Source: an uncultured Blautia sp. (GTDB lineage: Bacteria > Bacillota > Clostridia > Lachnospirales > Lachnospiraceae). From it: DNA of 23,088 nucleotides. How positions within the stretch are numbered: position 1 is the first letter of the stretch; the number at the start of each line of letters is the position of its first letter. Location of the stretch: the NCBI GenBank assembly GCA_902476765.1, contig CABSEJ010000031.1, forward strand, positions 1 to 23,088, read 5' to 3'. A model generated the notes under the pieces. The model had not been told where the DNA came from. It did no database searches and saw only the letters and a program-made list of their open reading frames with translations. This document shows positions 14,214 through 21,844 of the stretch, in pieces. A program made the translations under genes and the position numbers.

Positions 14214-15614
14214 TCACTCACCTCTTAAATATGCTTTCACATCTTCTTCAATCGGGTCGTATAAATCCGGCTTAATTCCTATGTATTTGCATGCCTCATA
14301 TAATACCGGCACCACATCTTTATGAATTCCCACACAGTGATGAATGTAAGGGCCTTCCACCAGCTTTGCTTCCAGTCTTTTAAGATTTTCTACTTCCACC
14401 CACACATAGGTTCCCTTGGTGTAAGGACCGTCGATTCCAGTGGCATGTCCCAGAAGAAGGGAATACTCTCCGTTATCTCCGTCAAAACGGCACAGTGTCA
14501 TGGGTCCGTGTTTCGCCTCTGCCTCCACTGCTCCCGGATAGTCAAAAGCCAGAGGATAACCGATGGATGGTTTTTCCTTTGCCACGGAAATAGGCCAGGG
14601 GCCGCAGTGCTGCAACAATTCCCCGTTTTCGTTGTCCGGATGGCGCACTGTCCAGTCTGCAAAGAAGGTTCTGCTTTCATCCATGCCTGCTGCTTCTGCC
14701 ATAACTGCGGTGATAGCTCCATGAATATCCGTCTCGCACACTACCGGAAGCCCCTCCTCATTTAAAAGAGAGTTGGCTGCACAGGGCATAATGCCGATTT
14801 CTCCCTGGAGAGCATTCCAGCACTGAATAGCAATGGCATTACATCCATACTGGTCTGCCAAAGCTTTCATGGCTACTTTAAGAGCCGCCACATTCTCCAG
14901 TTCCCCATCCTTGACTTCAATCTTCATATTTTCTCTGCAATACCGGATTACTGCTTCCACTTCTGTCTTTTCTTCCTTTGCCTTCCTCATCTGGGCGGTC
15001 AGCTCCGGAATAGGTACGGGGGCCAGCTGGATATTGAATTTTTCCAGCAATTCTCCCTCATTGCACATGGTACTCCAGAAATCAAAGGGTCTTGGACCAA
15101 TCTGCAGAATCCTGGTGGAGCGGAATACCTTCACCACATTACATACAGCCAGGAAATCCCTGATTCCTCTCTCAAAAGCCTCATCCTCCAGGCGGCAATT
15201 CGTCATATAGGTAAAGGGAACCTGGAATCTCCGCAGCACCTTCCCTGTAGCAAAAAGTCCGCACTGGCTGTCTCTTAAACGGATACCCTTTTCATCCGGT
15301 CTCTCATCTCTGGGCCCCCACAAAAGTACCGGAACCTGCAGCTCCTTTGCCAGTCTGGCACATTCATATTCTGTTCCAAAATTTCCGTGTGGGAAGAAAA
15401 GCCCGTCAATCTTTTCTGCCTTAAACTTTTCCGCTATCTTTATTCTGTCCTGCTCACTGTACAGCAGGCCTTCCTGATTTATATCTGTAATATCTACATA
15501 GCTGACCCCTAACTGGTTCAGTCTTTCTCTTGTGAGATTGGCATATTTGATTGCGTCCGGAGCGCTGAAAATACTTCTCCTGGTGGGCGCAAAGCCTAAT
15601 TTGATTGTCTTCAT
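14214..15614 (-). CDS. L-fucose-isomerase-like sugar isomerase (candidate D-apiose isomerase)
   Basis: A 466-residue protein of the L-fucose/L-arabinose isomerase-like group (COG2407 type), shorter than classical FucI (about 590). Likely metal ligands are in VCETDIHGA (Glu294, Asp296) and in YIHHCVGIH near the C-terminus (His425/His426), the usual two ends of the metal site. It should interconvert an aldose and a ketose with a divalent metal. It begins 7 bases after the LacI gene, whose last codons contain its GGGAGG ribosome binding site, and is followed 2 bases later by the transketolase N-half. In this operon the likely reaction is D-apiose to D-apulose. A sulfosugar or L-arabinose-type substrate cannot be excluded. 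Confidence 0.82.
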   Translation of the reverse strand: MKTIKLGFAPTRRSIFSAPDAIKYANLTRERLNQLGVSYVDITDINQEGLLYSEQDRIKIAEKFKAEKIDGLFFPHGNFGTEYECARLAKELQVPVLLWGPRDERPDEKGIRLRDSQCGLFATGKVLRRFQVPFTYMTNCRLEDEAFERGIRDFLAVCNVVKVFRSTRILQIGPRPFDFWSTMCNEGELLEKFNIQLAPVPIPELTAQMRKAKEEKTEVEAVIRYCRENMKIEVKDGELENVAALKVAMKALADQYGCNAIAIQCWNALQGEIGIMPCAANSLLNEEGLPVVCETDIHGAITAVMAEAAGMDESRTFFADWTVRHPDNENGELLQHCGPWPISVAKEKPSIGYPLAFDYPGAVEAEAKHGPMTLCRFDGDNGEYSLLLGHATGIDGPYTKGTYVWVEVENLKRLEAKLVEGPYIHHCVGIHKDVVPVLYEACKYIGIKPDLYDPIEEDVKAYLRGE

Positions 15615-15621
15615 GGTCTAT

Positions 15622-16629
15622 CTACCTCCCATTTAAATCCCATACGCTGTCTCTTTCCATAAACTCTGTACATATCTGTATCTTGGTTTTGGTCATATTT
15701 TTTCCCTGAATCATATCTACAATTTCTCTGACGGCCAGTCTTCCCATTTCCTGTTTTGGTACTCTCAGGCTGGTAAGTCTGGGCACGGCAATTTCACAAA
15801 AAGGCAAATCATCAAAGCCGATAAGGGATACATCCTGAGGCACCCGGAACCCTGCTTCCTTTAAAGCCTGCATGGCTCCCAGCGCCATATTGTCATTGTC
15901 TGCAAAAAATGCGGTAGGCAGTTTCGGATTAGATTTCAGATAGTGCAGCATTTCCTGATAAGCCTCCTCCATAGTCACCGGCAGGGTGACTACATATTCC
16001 GGACGCATTTCCAGCCCATGCTTGCTCAATGCAATCTGCAGGCCCACATACCTGGAGCCAAAGGCTTTTATTCTGTAATTCCCTCTGAGATACCCTATTT
16101 TAGTATGGCCTTTTTTTATCAGGTACTCCCCAGCCATCCTGGCCGCATCTGCATTATTGATAAAAACCCCGTTAAAGGACATATCATGATTCCAATAATC
16201 CAACACCAAAAAGGGTGTTTTGGCTTTTCTGAAAACCGCCGCCTCATCGTCAGTAAGTTCTGAACCATACAAAACAATGGCTGTAGAATTGTCCAGCAGC
16301 AGATTCTCCACCTGTTTGCCGTAATCTTCTGAGCGACGGTCTAAATAAAACAATACCATCTCATATCCTGCTTCTCTGCAAGCCTTTTCAAATCCGTCTA
16401 CAACCAGAGCAAAAAATGGCGTATCTCCCACAATCAGGCCTCTATCCCTGTAAATCACCAACTTTATTTTGGTAATTCCAGATTCCATCACATATCCCAT
16501 TTCTTTGGCTGTTTTCAGGATTTCCGCTGCGGTATTTTTATTTACACCCCGTTTGTGGTTTAGGGCATTGGATACCGTAGCCGGGGAAAACCCTGTTCTT
16601 TCGGATATTTTTCTGATATTTACCTTCAC
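15622..16629 (-). CDS. LacI family transcriptional regulator (internal to the operon)
   Basis: A 335-residue regulator with an N-terminal helix-turn-helix (ISERTGFSPATVSNALNHKRG, residues 8-28, split here as ISERTGFSPATV and SNALNHKRG) and a periplasmic-binding-like sugar sensor (about 56-330) ending in SLIGFDDLPF and TSLRVPKQEMGRLAV. The usual hinge segment with ARSL-like sequence is absent; MGYVMESGITKIK stands in its place. The start is GTG, supported by GGGGTGA upstream. It lies 16 bases after the glycosidase gene and 7 bases before the isomerase gene, so it is embedded in the operon. It is highly similar to the LacI protein at the far end of the locus. Confidence 0.93.
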   Translation of the reverse strand: MKVNIRKISERTGFSPATVSNALNHKRGVNKNTAAEILKTAKEMGYVMESGITKIKLVIYRDRGLIVGDTPFFALVVDGFEKACREAGYEMVLFYLDRRSEDYGKQVENLLLDNSTAIVLYGSELTDDEAAVFRKAKTPFLVLDYWNHDMSFNGVFINNADAARMAGEYLIKKGHTKIGYLRGNYRIKAFGSRYVGLQIALSKHGLEMRPEYVVTLPVTMEEAYQEMLHYLKSNPKLPTAFFADNDNMALGAMQALKEAGFRVPQDVSLIGFDDLPFCEIAVPRLTSLRVPKQEMGRLAVREIVDMIQGKNMTKTKIQICTEFMERDSVWDLNGR

Positions 16630-16645
16630 CGTCTCACCCCGATTT

Positions 16646-18187
16646 CTACTGAACTTTTCGAATCTGTACAGCCATGTAGGGTTTTCCAGGCAGTTCTACC
16701 TTAAATTTCCCCTTCACTACTCCCCTGTCTTCTATGGTCATATTCCAGGTATCTATCACCCTTACCTCAAACTCTGTCTCGTCGTCAAAATGGTATTCCC
16801 GGAAAGAGGGCTGCATAAAGCTGTAATAAATTAAATAGTAATCCTTTACCCCTTTCATTTGCTGAGTTGTCGCTTCTGGCACTGCACATACCTCATCCCA
16901 TCGGCAGTTTTCATAGGGTCTCAGGCCGATACCTGGTGTCTGACACATAATATCGTACAGAAATTGAAAACGTTTATGGCTTTCTCCGTGAAGAACACCA
17001 CCATGAGACCACCATAAAATATCGTCTTCATTCATATAGGTTTCTCCGTGGCCCGGATAACCCCCTCTGCACACAGCTTCCCAGAAACGCCGCAGCATTT
17101 CCTCACCTGTAATATTGCCCCATCCATGTTGAATATTTCCTTCATAAGCAATTTCATCCAGCACTACTGGTTTTCTGTACTTTTCTCTCCACACGTTTAC
17201 CAGTTCTGCAGATTTATAAGTATCCTGCCGCTGAATGCTACAGTGGGTAATCCAAGGGCGGTTATGGTCATAAAAAGGACGGCAGTTGTGGATAGAGCGA
17301 AGATGATTATACGGGTCCTTTTCACAGATAATTTTTGCATAGCCTTCCCAGTCTTCCACTGTCTTATGCTCAAATAAATCATATTCATTAGCCAAAGACC
17401 ACCAGATATTCCGGTAGGCTGCGAATCTGGCAATCACATATTTCCAGTAAAGAGCATCCTGCTCTTTTGTCATTTGCGAAAATCCCCAGCGGTCATAAGG
17501 ATGCATGACAATCAAATCAGCCTCTATTCCCATATCCCGCAAAGCAAGAATACATTTCTCAATATGCTGGAAATGTTCCACATGGAATCTGGTAAAATCC
17601 CAATGATTCCCCTCTGTTTTTCCTGTATATTCCAGAAAATTTTCTTTTGTCAGAACACTGGAGTCCACAGGAGTTCCTTCATATGGATAAGACCTGGGCT
17701 CTCCTAAATTGTAGTCATAGTGTTTTGGGAATACACAGAAACGTATTTTATTAAACGCACTATTTTTTAAAGTTTCCAGTGTCTGGGCAATCCGTTCATC
17801 CGACTGCAGGTCCCACACATAACAGGTGGTTCCTATAGAATAATAGGGAGTACCGTCCTCATAAGCAAAATGCCAAGTATTTGCTACTCTTACAGGGCCG
17901 TGATTTTCCGAAGATGCAGGAGTAACTTTGAAGTTCCCTGCGTAATTTTCCTCTGAAAAACTGCCAGTCACCTGAAATTTGTAGTCTCCTTCAAAGGACG
18001 GCATGAACCGTACTTTATAGATTCCATTTCCGTTATAAAATCCATCTACTGTGACCGTCTCATTTTTTCCCGTAAACACCCCCTGAATCTGATAGTCTGT
18101 AAAAGGATTTTTATCTGTCTTCCCTTTTACTTCCACCTCAAAAACATCCCATTTTTCCACTTGTGTGTTGTACTTTAAACTGTCCAT
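16646..18187 (-). CDS. Cytoplasmic DUF5060-type glycoside hydrolase (DUF5060 / TIM barrel / DUF5605-like)
   Basis: A 513-residue protein with an N-terminal beta domain of DUF5060 type (about 5-90, MPSFEGDYKFQVTG). A TIM barrel follows (about 105-420) with the pair of acids expected of clan-A glycosidases: Glu268 in WSLANEYD and Glu345 in VVLDEIAYEG. A C-terminal beta domain (about 425-513, DUF5605-like) ends the protein. There is no signal peptide, so it acts on imported glycosides. The ATG at 18187 has GAGG 7 bases upstream. It follows the permease gene by 26 bases and precedes the LacI gene by 16. The related DUF4038/DUF5060 architecture includes GH140 apiosidases, which would match the sugar pathway here, but the CAZy family cannot be fixed by eye. 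Confidence 0.8.
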   Translation of the reverse strand: MDSLKYNTQVEKWDVFEVEVKGKTDKNPFTDYQIQGVFTGKNETVTVDGFYNGNGIYKVRFMPSFEGDYKFQVTGSFSEENYAGNFKVTPASSENHGPVRVANTWHFAYEDGTPYYSIGTTCYVWDLQSDERIAQTLETLKNSAFNKIRFCVFPKHYDYNLGEPRSYPYEGTPVDSSVLTKENFLEYTGKTEGNHWDFTRFHVEHFQHIEKCILALRDMGIEADLIVMHPYDRWGFSQMTKEQDALYWKYVIARFAAYRNIWWSLANEYDLFEHKTVEDWEGYAKIICEKDPYNHLRSIHNCRPFYDHNRPWITHCSIQRQDTYKSAELVNVWREKYRKPVVLDEIAYEGNIQHGWGNITGEEMLRRFWEAVCRGGYPGHGETYMNEDDILWWSHGGVLHGESHKRFQFLYDIMCQTPGIGLRPYENCRWDEVCAVPEATTQQMKGVKDYYLIYYSFMQPSFREYHFDDETEFEVRVIDTWNMTIEDRGVVKGKFKVELPGKPYMAVQIRKVQ

Positions 18188-18213
18188 ATCATTACCTCGC
18201 AATCTTTCTTTTC

Positions 18214-19043
18214 TCAGCTCTTAACTGCACCAGCCATACCTTCTACAAAGTGGCGCTGGAAAACCAAATAAACAATCAGTACCGGAATCACTGAAAGCAG
18301 AACACCAGCACAGAGATAACCGTAATCTGTACCATGCTCTCCTACAAAAGTCATAATACCTACAGGCACTGTTTTCATTGTGTTATCATTGATGATTACA
18401 CTGGCCAGCAGATATTCATTCCAAGTAGATAAAAAGTCTGTAATAACCAGAGTCGCTACTGCCGGCTTGGCCACTGGGAGTATAATTTTATAGAAAAGCT
18501 GCCATTTATTACATCCGTCTATATAAGCAGCTTCGTCAATATCCTTTGGAAAAATCCCCGGAGAATCAAAATACCAAAAGATATACCAAAACCAATATAT
18601 ACATAAAACAGACCAAAATAAGTATTCAGAAGCCCCAATTTGCTATAAATTACATTAATAGGAACCAGAGCCGTCTGCATAGGAAGCATCATGCCAATCA
18701 AGAAGAAAATAAATATTCCTGTTTTATGTTTTAATTTCAATCTGGTAAGAGCAAAAGCCGCCAAAGCTTCCACAAAGATTCCTAAAGGTACTTTTAAACA
18801 CGACACAATCAAATCATTTTTCATGTATGTCAGCAGCCTGCCTTTGGTAATCGCATTTGTAAAGTTGTCCCATGCAATATTTTCAGGCATACTAAACAAA
18901 CTAATACCACTATAAAAATCGGCCTTACTCTTTACCGCTGTTGCCACCAGCGTAAACATAGGAACTACCCATATTATCGCCAGGAGGATTAAAATAATAT
19001 ATAATAAAACCTTCTTTGTTATCTTTTTTGTTTTACCTTCCAT
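18214..19043 (-). pseudogene. Sugar ABC transporter permease 2 (MalG-type), frameshifted
   Basis: The frame from 19043 encodes a normal MalG-like N-terminus up to ILILRGFFQRI. It then shifts and stops at 18519, giving 174 residues. The rest of the permease continues in the -1 frame as PKDIDEAAYIDGCNKWQL, with the EAA loop that contacts the ATPase, through to AVKS at 18214. The break lies at a run of five A (plus strand 18550-18554). A one-base correction would rejoin the frames but leave about three residues fewer than usual before the conserved Pro, so a deletion of about 10 bases fits better than a single miscalled base. Start codon and GGAGG are intact. The gene follows permease 1 by 15 bases. 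Confidence 0.85.
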
Positions 19044-19058
19044 AATTTTCCCTCCTGT

Positions 19059-19943
19059 TTAATCTTCTTTTGCTGTAAAGGAAACATAAGGTACAATAAC
19101 CACTAGCATCATTAGAACCATAATACAAGCCACAGCCGTTCCATACCCTACATTGTTATACTGGAACACTTGGGAATACATATATGTAGAAAGCATTTGT
19201 GTAGAATCATTAGGTCCGCCGCCTGTAAGGCCTTGAACAACATCATATACTTTCATAGCCGCTACTATAAGCGTTGCGATTACTATGACAAACGTATCCT
19301 TTAATAATGGAATTGTTACCAAGAAAAATTTCTTAATCCCATTGGCCCCATCAATGGTGGCAGCTTCTAAAACATCTGGAGAAATAGCCTGCAAACCTGC
19401 CAAAAACAGAATCATAGGCTGTCCGATAGCTTGCCACAAGGCTGCAGCAAAAACAGCATATAAGCTCACTTTCGGGTCAGAAATCCACTGCTGAGAAAAA
19501 TCTATACCAATAGCCTGAAAAAACTGGTTGATAAACCCCATATTCGGGTTATAAATCCATCTCCAAATAATAGCTACCGCAATAGGCGCAATTACACATG
19601 GGAAATAAAAAAATCCTCTAAAAAATGTTCTTCCTCTGAATTGTTTATTTAGTATTACAGCAAAGGCTAAAGCCACTGTCATGGTTACAAAAATTGTAAG
19701 AACAATCCAAATCAAATTGTTAATAATAGCTGTATGGAATGTTTCATCCTGTTTAAATAAATTAACATAATTTTGAATACCTACAAAGGTTCTTTCACCA
19801 ATTCCATTCCATTTGAAAAGGCTAATAAAAAAGGAATAAAAAACAGGAACAACAATAACAGAAAGATATATTATCCCTGCCGGAAGCAAGAATAACCAAA
19901 CTACTTTATCTGTTTTTGCCATATTTTTTTTCTTTTTATTCAT
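19059..19943 (-). CDS. Sugar ABC transporter permease 1 (MalF/UgpA-type, CUT1)
   Basis: A 294-residue inner-membrane permease with six membrane segments, starting with a lysine-rich leader and WLFLLPAGIIYLSVIVVPV. The EAA loop is EAATIDGANGIKKFFLVTIP (about 212-231). It forms the channel with permease 2 for the binding protein encoded just upstream. No ATPase gene is in the locus; in Firmicutes a shared MsmK-type ATPase encoded elsewhere usually serves CUT1 importers. ATG 19943 is chosen for GGGAG 8 bases upstream; the frame extends 11 codons further without a ribosome binding site. Confidence 0.94.
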   Translation of the reverse strand: MNKKKKNMAKTDKVVWLFLLPAGIIYLSVIVVPVFYSFFISLFKWNGIGERTFVGIQNYVNLFKQDETFHTAIINNLIWIVLTIFVTMTVALAFAVILNKQFRGRTFFRGFFYFPCVIAPIAVAIIWRWIYNPNMGFINQFFQAIGIDFSQQWISDPKVSLYAVFAAALWQAIGQPMILFLAGLQAISPDVLEAATIDGANGIKKFFLVTIPLLKDTFVIVIATLIVAAMKVYDVVQGLTGGGPNDSTQMLSTYMYSQVFQYNNVGYGTAVACIMVLMMLVVIVPYVSFTAKED

Positions 19944-19983
19944 AATTTCACTCCCATTAAGCAAATAACACTGCACTTAATTT

Positions 19984-20016
19984 ACTAAAGCGGGCCAAAC
20001 ACACGCCCGCTCTAGT
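19984..20016 (-). promoter_or_regulatory. Hairpin between binding-protein and permease genes
   Basis: A 12-bp stem (ACTAGAGCGGGC/GCCCGCTTTAGT, one G-T) with a 9-base loop, starting 35 bases after the binding-protein stop. No T-run follows in the direction of transcription. Such hairpins commonly protect the binding-protein mRNA or cause partial termination so that more binding protein than permease is made. Confidence 0.6.
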
Positions 20017-20051
20017 ATTTTTGTCTGTTTAATCACTCATAAATATACGGA

Positions 20052-21344
20052 TTATTTGGAATTATAATCCTCAATGGCCTTCTGGATTTCTGCTCCTGCA
20101 TCTGCTGGGTCCATCTGGCCATTTGCAACCGCATCCTGACAGTTAAATAATACATCTGCTACCTCTGTAGGAAGTGCCTGGTCTGTAATAGTAAATGTGC
20201 CATTTTCTTTACCCAAATCAATCATCGTCGGTATATTTGGCTGGTTTTCTGGCATCTCTGGGTCTGCTGTCGGTATTGGCTGGTTATAGTATTCTGAGTA
20301 CTGGTCTACATTTTCCTGACTCTGATAATAATCAACAAACTCTATACAAGCCTGCAACTCCTCATCAGTATTATCTGCATTAAACTGTATCATTTCTGAG
20401 AAAGAAGACATTCTGTTAGTATCACCACTTGGGAAAGCAAACACACCATAATTGTTAATGTCCTGTTCTTCCTGAAGAATTTTTCCATCTTGCCACTGTC
20501 CCTGAACATCCATTGCACACTGTCCATTTGCCATAGCAATCAATGTATCATTGGGGTCCTGTGTTAAAAATCCGTCTGGGAAATACCCTTTATCTACAAA
20601 CTCTTGATATTTTTCAAAGGCCTGTGCAACCGCATCATTATCCCAGCTTTCATCAAATGTATTCATCTTGTCATGAAGTTCTGAGCCGGCATAATGCTCA
20701 ATTAACAGTTCCAAAAACCGCATAGTATGCCATCCATATAATCCACCAGTACTAATAGGAGTCACTCCGTTCTCTTTCAAAGTTGCACACACCTGCTCAA
20801 ATTCTTCAAAAGTTGTAGGAACTTCAAGCCCGTACTGTTCAAAAATATCTTTTCTGTAATAAATGCCTAAAACATTATAACTTACCGGATAACCAGAAAC
20901 CTTTCCATCAAAAGTACATAAATTTAGAGCATTTGAATTGAACTTTTCTGCCCAATTATTTTCCTCTGCATATGCAGTCAAATCATAGGTTAATCCGTTG
21001 TCCACATAAAAGCTTCCTAAGCTACCACCCCAGTTAAACCACATATTGGGTAGGGTTTTTGATGAAGCAGCCACTTTACAGGCATCCTTCTGTCCATCAG
21101 TATCATAGTAAGAAGGTGTTACTTTTATGTCATCGTGGCTTTCATTAAAAGCCTCAACGATAGGGTCTACTGCACCTTGTTTTGTATTTAAGGTCCAGAA
21201 TGTAACTTCCGTCACATCTCCGCTGCTTCCGCTACTGCTGCTTCCTCCGTCGCCACTTCCGCTTCCGCCTCCACATCCAGTAAGTGCTGTTGACACTACC
21301 ATGATAGAAGCTAATGCCAGGGCTGTGATTTTCTTTGCCTTCAT
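20052..21344 (-). CDS. Sugar ABC transporter substrate-binding lipoprotein (family 1)
   Basis: A 430-residue lipoprotein. The signal peptide ends in the lipobox LTGC with Cys24 as the lipidated residue, followed by a Gly/Ser linker to about residue 43 and a family 1 sugar-binding domain starting VTFWTLNT. Typical elements are NGQCAMDVQGQW and several surface tryptophans. It captures a sugar or small glycoside at the outer membrane face and delivers it to the two permeases encoded next. AGGAGG lies 8 bases before the ATG. It is the first gene after the promoter at 21452-21480. The ligand is unknown; an apiose-containing glycoside is suggested only by the downstream enzymes. Confidence 0.94.
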   Translation of the reverse strand: MKAKKITALALASIMVVSTALTGCGGGSGSGDGGSSSSGSSGDVTEVTFWTLNTKQGAVDPIVEAFNESHDDIKVTPSYYDTDGQKDACKVAASSKTLPNMWFNWGGSLGSFYVDNGLTYDLTAYAEENNWAEKFNSNALNLCTFDGKVSGYPVSYNVLGIYYRKDIFEQYGLEVPTTFEEFEQVCATLKENGVTPISTGGLYGWHTMRFLELLIEHYAGSELHDKMNTFDESWDNDAVAQAFEKYQEFVDKGYFPDGFLTQDPNDTLIAMANGQCAMDVQGQWQDGKILQEEQDINNYGVFAFPSGDTNRMSSFSEMIQFNADNTDEELQACIEFVDYYQSQENVDQYSEYYNQPIPTADPEMPENQPNIPTMIDLGKENGTFTITDQALPTEVADVLFNCQDAVANGQMDPADAGAEIQKAIEDYNSK

Positions 21345-21451
21345 ACCTAAATCCTCCTTTAAATTATTTATAATATTTTTAAATCCGCTCGCAAAAAATA
21401 TTTTTATATTCTTAGATTTTTTATAAATATTTTTCGCCTTGATTTAAATTT

Positions 21452-21480
21452 ATTTTAGCATTTGTTTATATATATTTCAA
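21452..21480 (-). promoter_or_regulatory. Promoter of the sugar-utilisation operon with internal candidate operator
   Basis: TTGAAA (21475-21480), a 17-base spacer and TAAAAT (21452-21457) with a TGn extended -10. The spacer contains TATATAAACA (21463-21472), a motif that recurs twice upstream of the lacI gene at 21845-22849. The leader to the binding-protein ATG is about 100 bases of AT-rich DNA. The rest of the 500-base gap between the binding-protein and lacI genes holds the palindrome at 21587-21610, a terminator at 21747-21787, and otherwise only AT-rich DNA without a recognisable gene. Confidence 0.7.
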
Positions 21481-21586
21481 GTTTATTTTTACTTTTTGCA
21501 CATTTATCTATTTTTACACCGCCATTATTATGCATTTTTCACAATATTTTCTCCTGTTTTCAGCTTTAATCTATAATCGCAATATA

Positions 21587-21610
21587 TTTTATATAAATAT
21601 TTATATAAAA
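21587..21610. promoter_or_regulatory. 24-bp perfect AT-only palindrome, candidate operator
   Basis: The sequence is its own reverse complement across 24 bases; the core is TATAAATATTTATA, with TTTTA and TAAAA at the outer ends. It lies about 110 bases upstream of the -35 box of the sugar operon. The core differs by one base from TATAAACATTTATA near the lacI promoter. In AT-rich DNA some palindromes arise by chance, so binding is unproven. Confidence 0.4.
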
Positions 21611-21746
21611 ATTCACTCTCAACTTTTTGTAAAACAAAATTACTGCGATAAATTTTTATATAAAATTTTCATAATCCCCCCATTTCTCTATGCTCTTATC
21701 TTTCTCAAATAGAATAGCCTATATTTACATTCATCCTTTTCTGCGC

Positions 21747-21787
21747 AAAAAAAGACCTAAGGGATATTGCGCTATCCCAAAGGTCTT
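21747..21787 (-). terminator. Terminator of the promoter-proximal lacI gene
   Basis: On the minus strand AAGACCTTTGGGATA pairs with TATCCCTTAGGTCTT (two central T-T mismatches, 6-base loop) and is followed by a run of seven T including the stem end. It lies 58 bases after the lacI stop. The opposite strand also ends in a T-run, so it may work in both directions. Confidence 0.88.
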
Positions 21788-21844
21788 TTTCCGATTTTCC
21801 TTATTTATTTTCTTCCGTTTCTGTCTCTTTCTCTCTTTTATCTT

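Noticed and set aside
16962..16980. A catabolite-repression (cre)-like sequence TGAAAACGTTTATG
   Set aside because: It lies deep inside the glycosidase coding region, encodes the ordinary peptide KRFQF on the minus strand, and is far from any promoter.
18545..18562. Programmed -1 frameshifting in the permease gene
   Set aside because: The A-TTT-TTC site is not a full slippery heptamer, no downstream pseudoknot was evident, and ordinary permeases of this family need no frameshift; kept only as a remote possibility.
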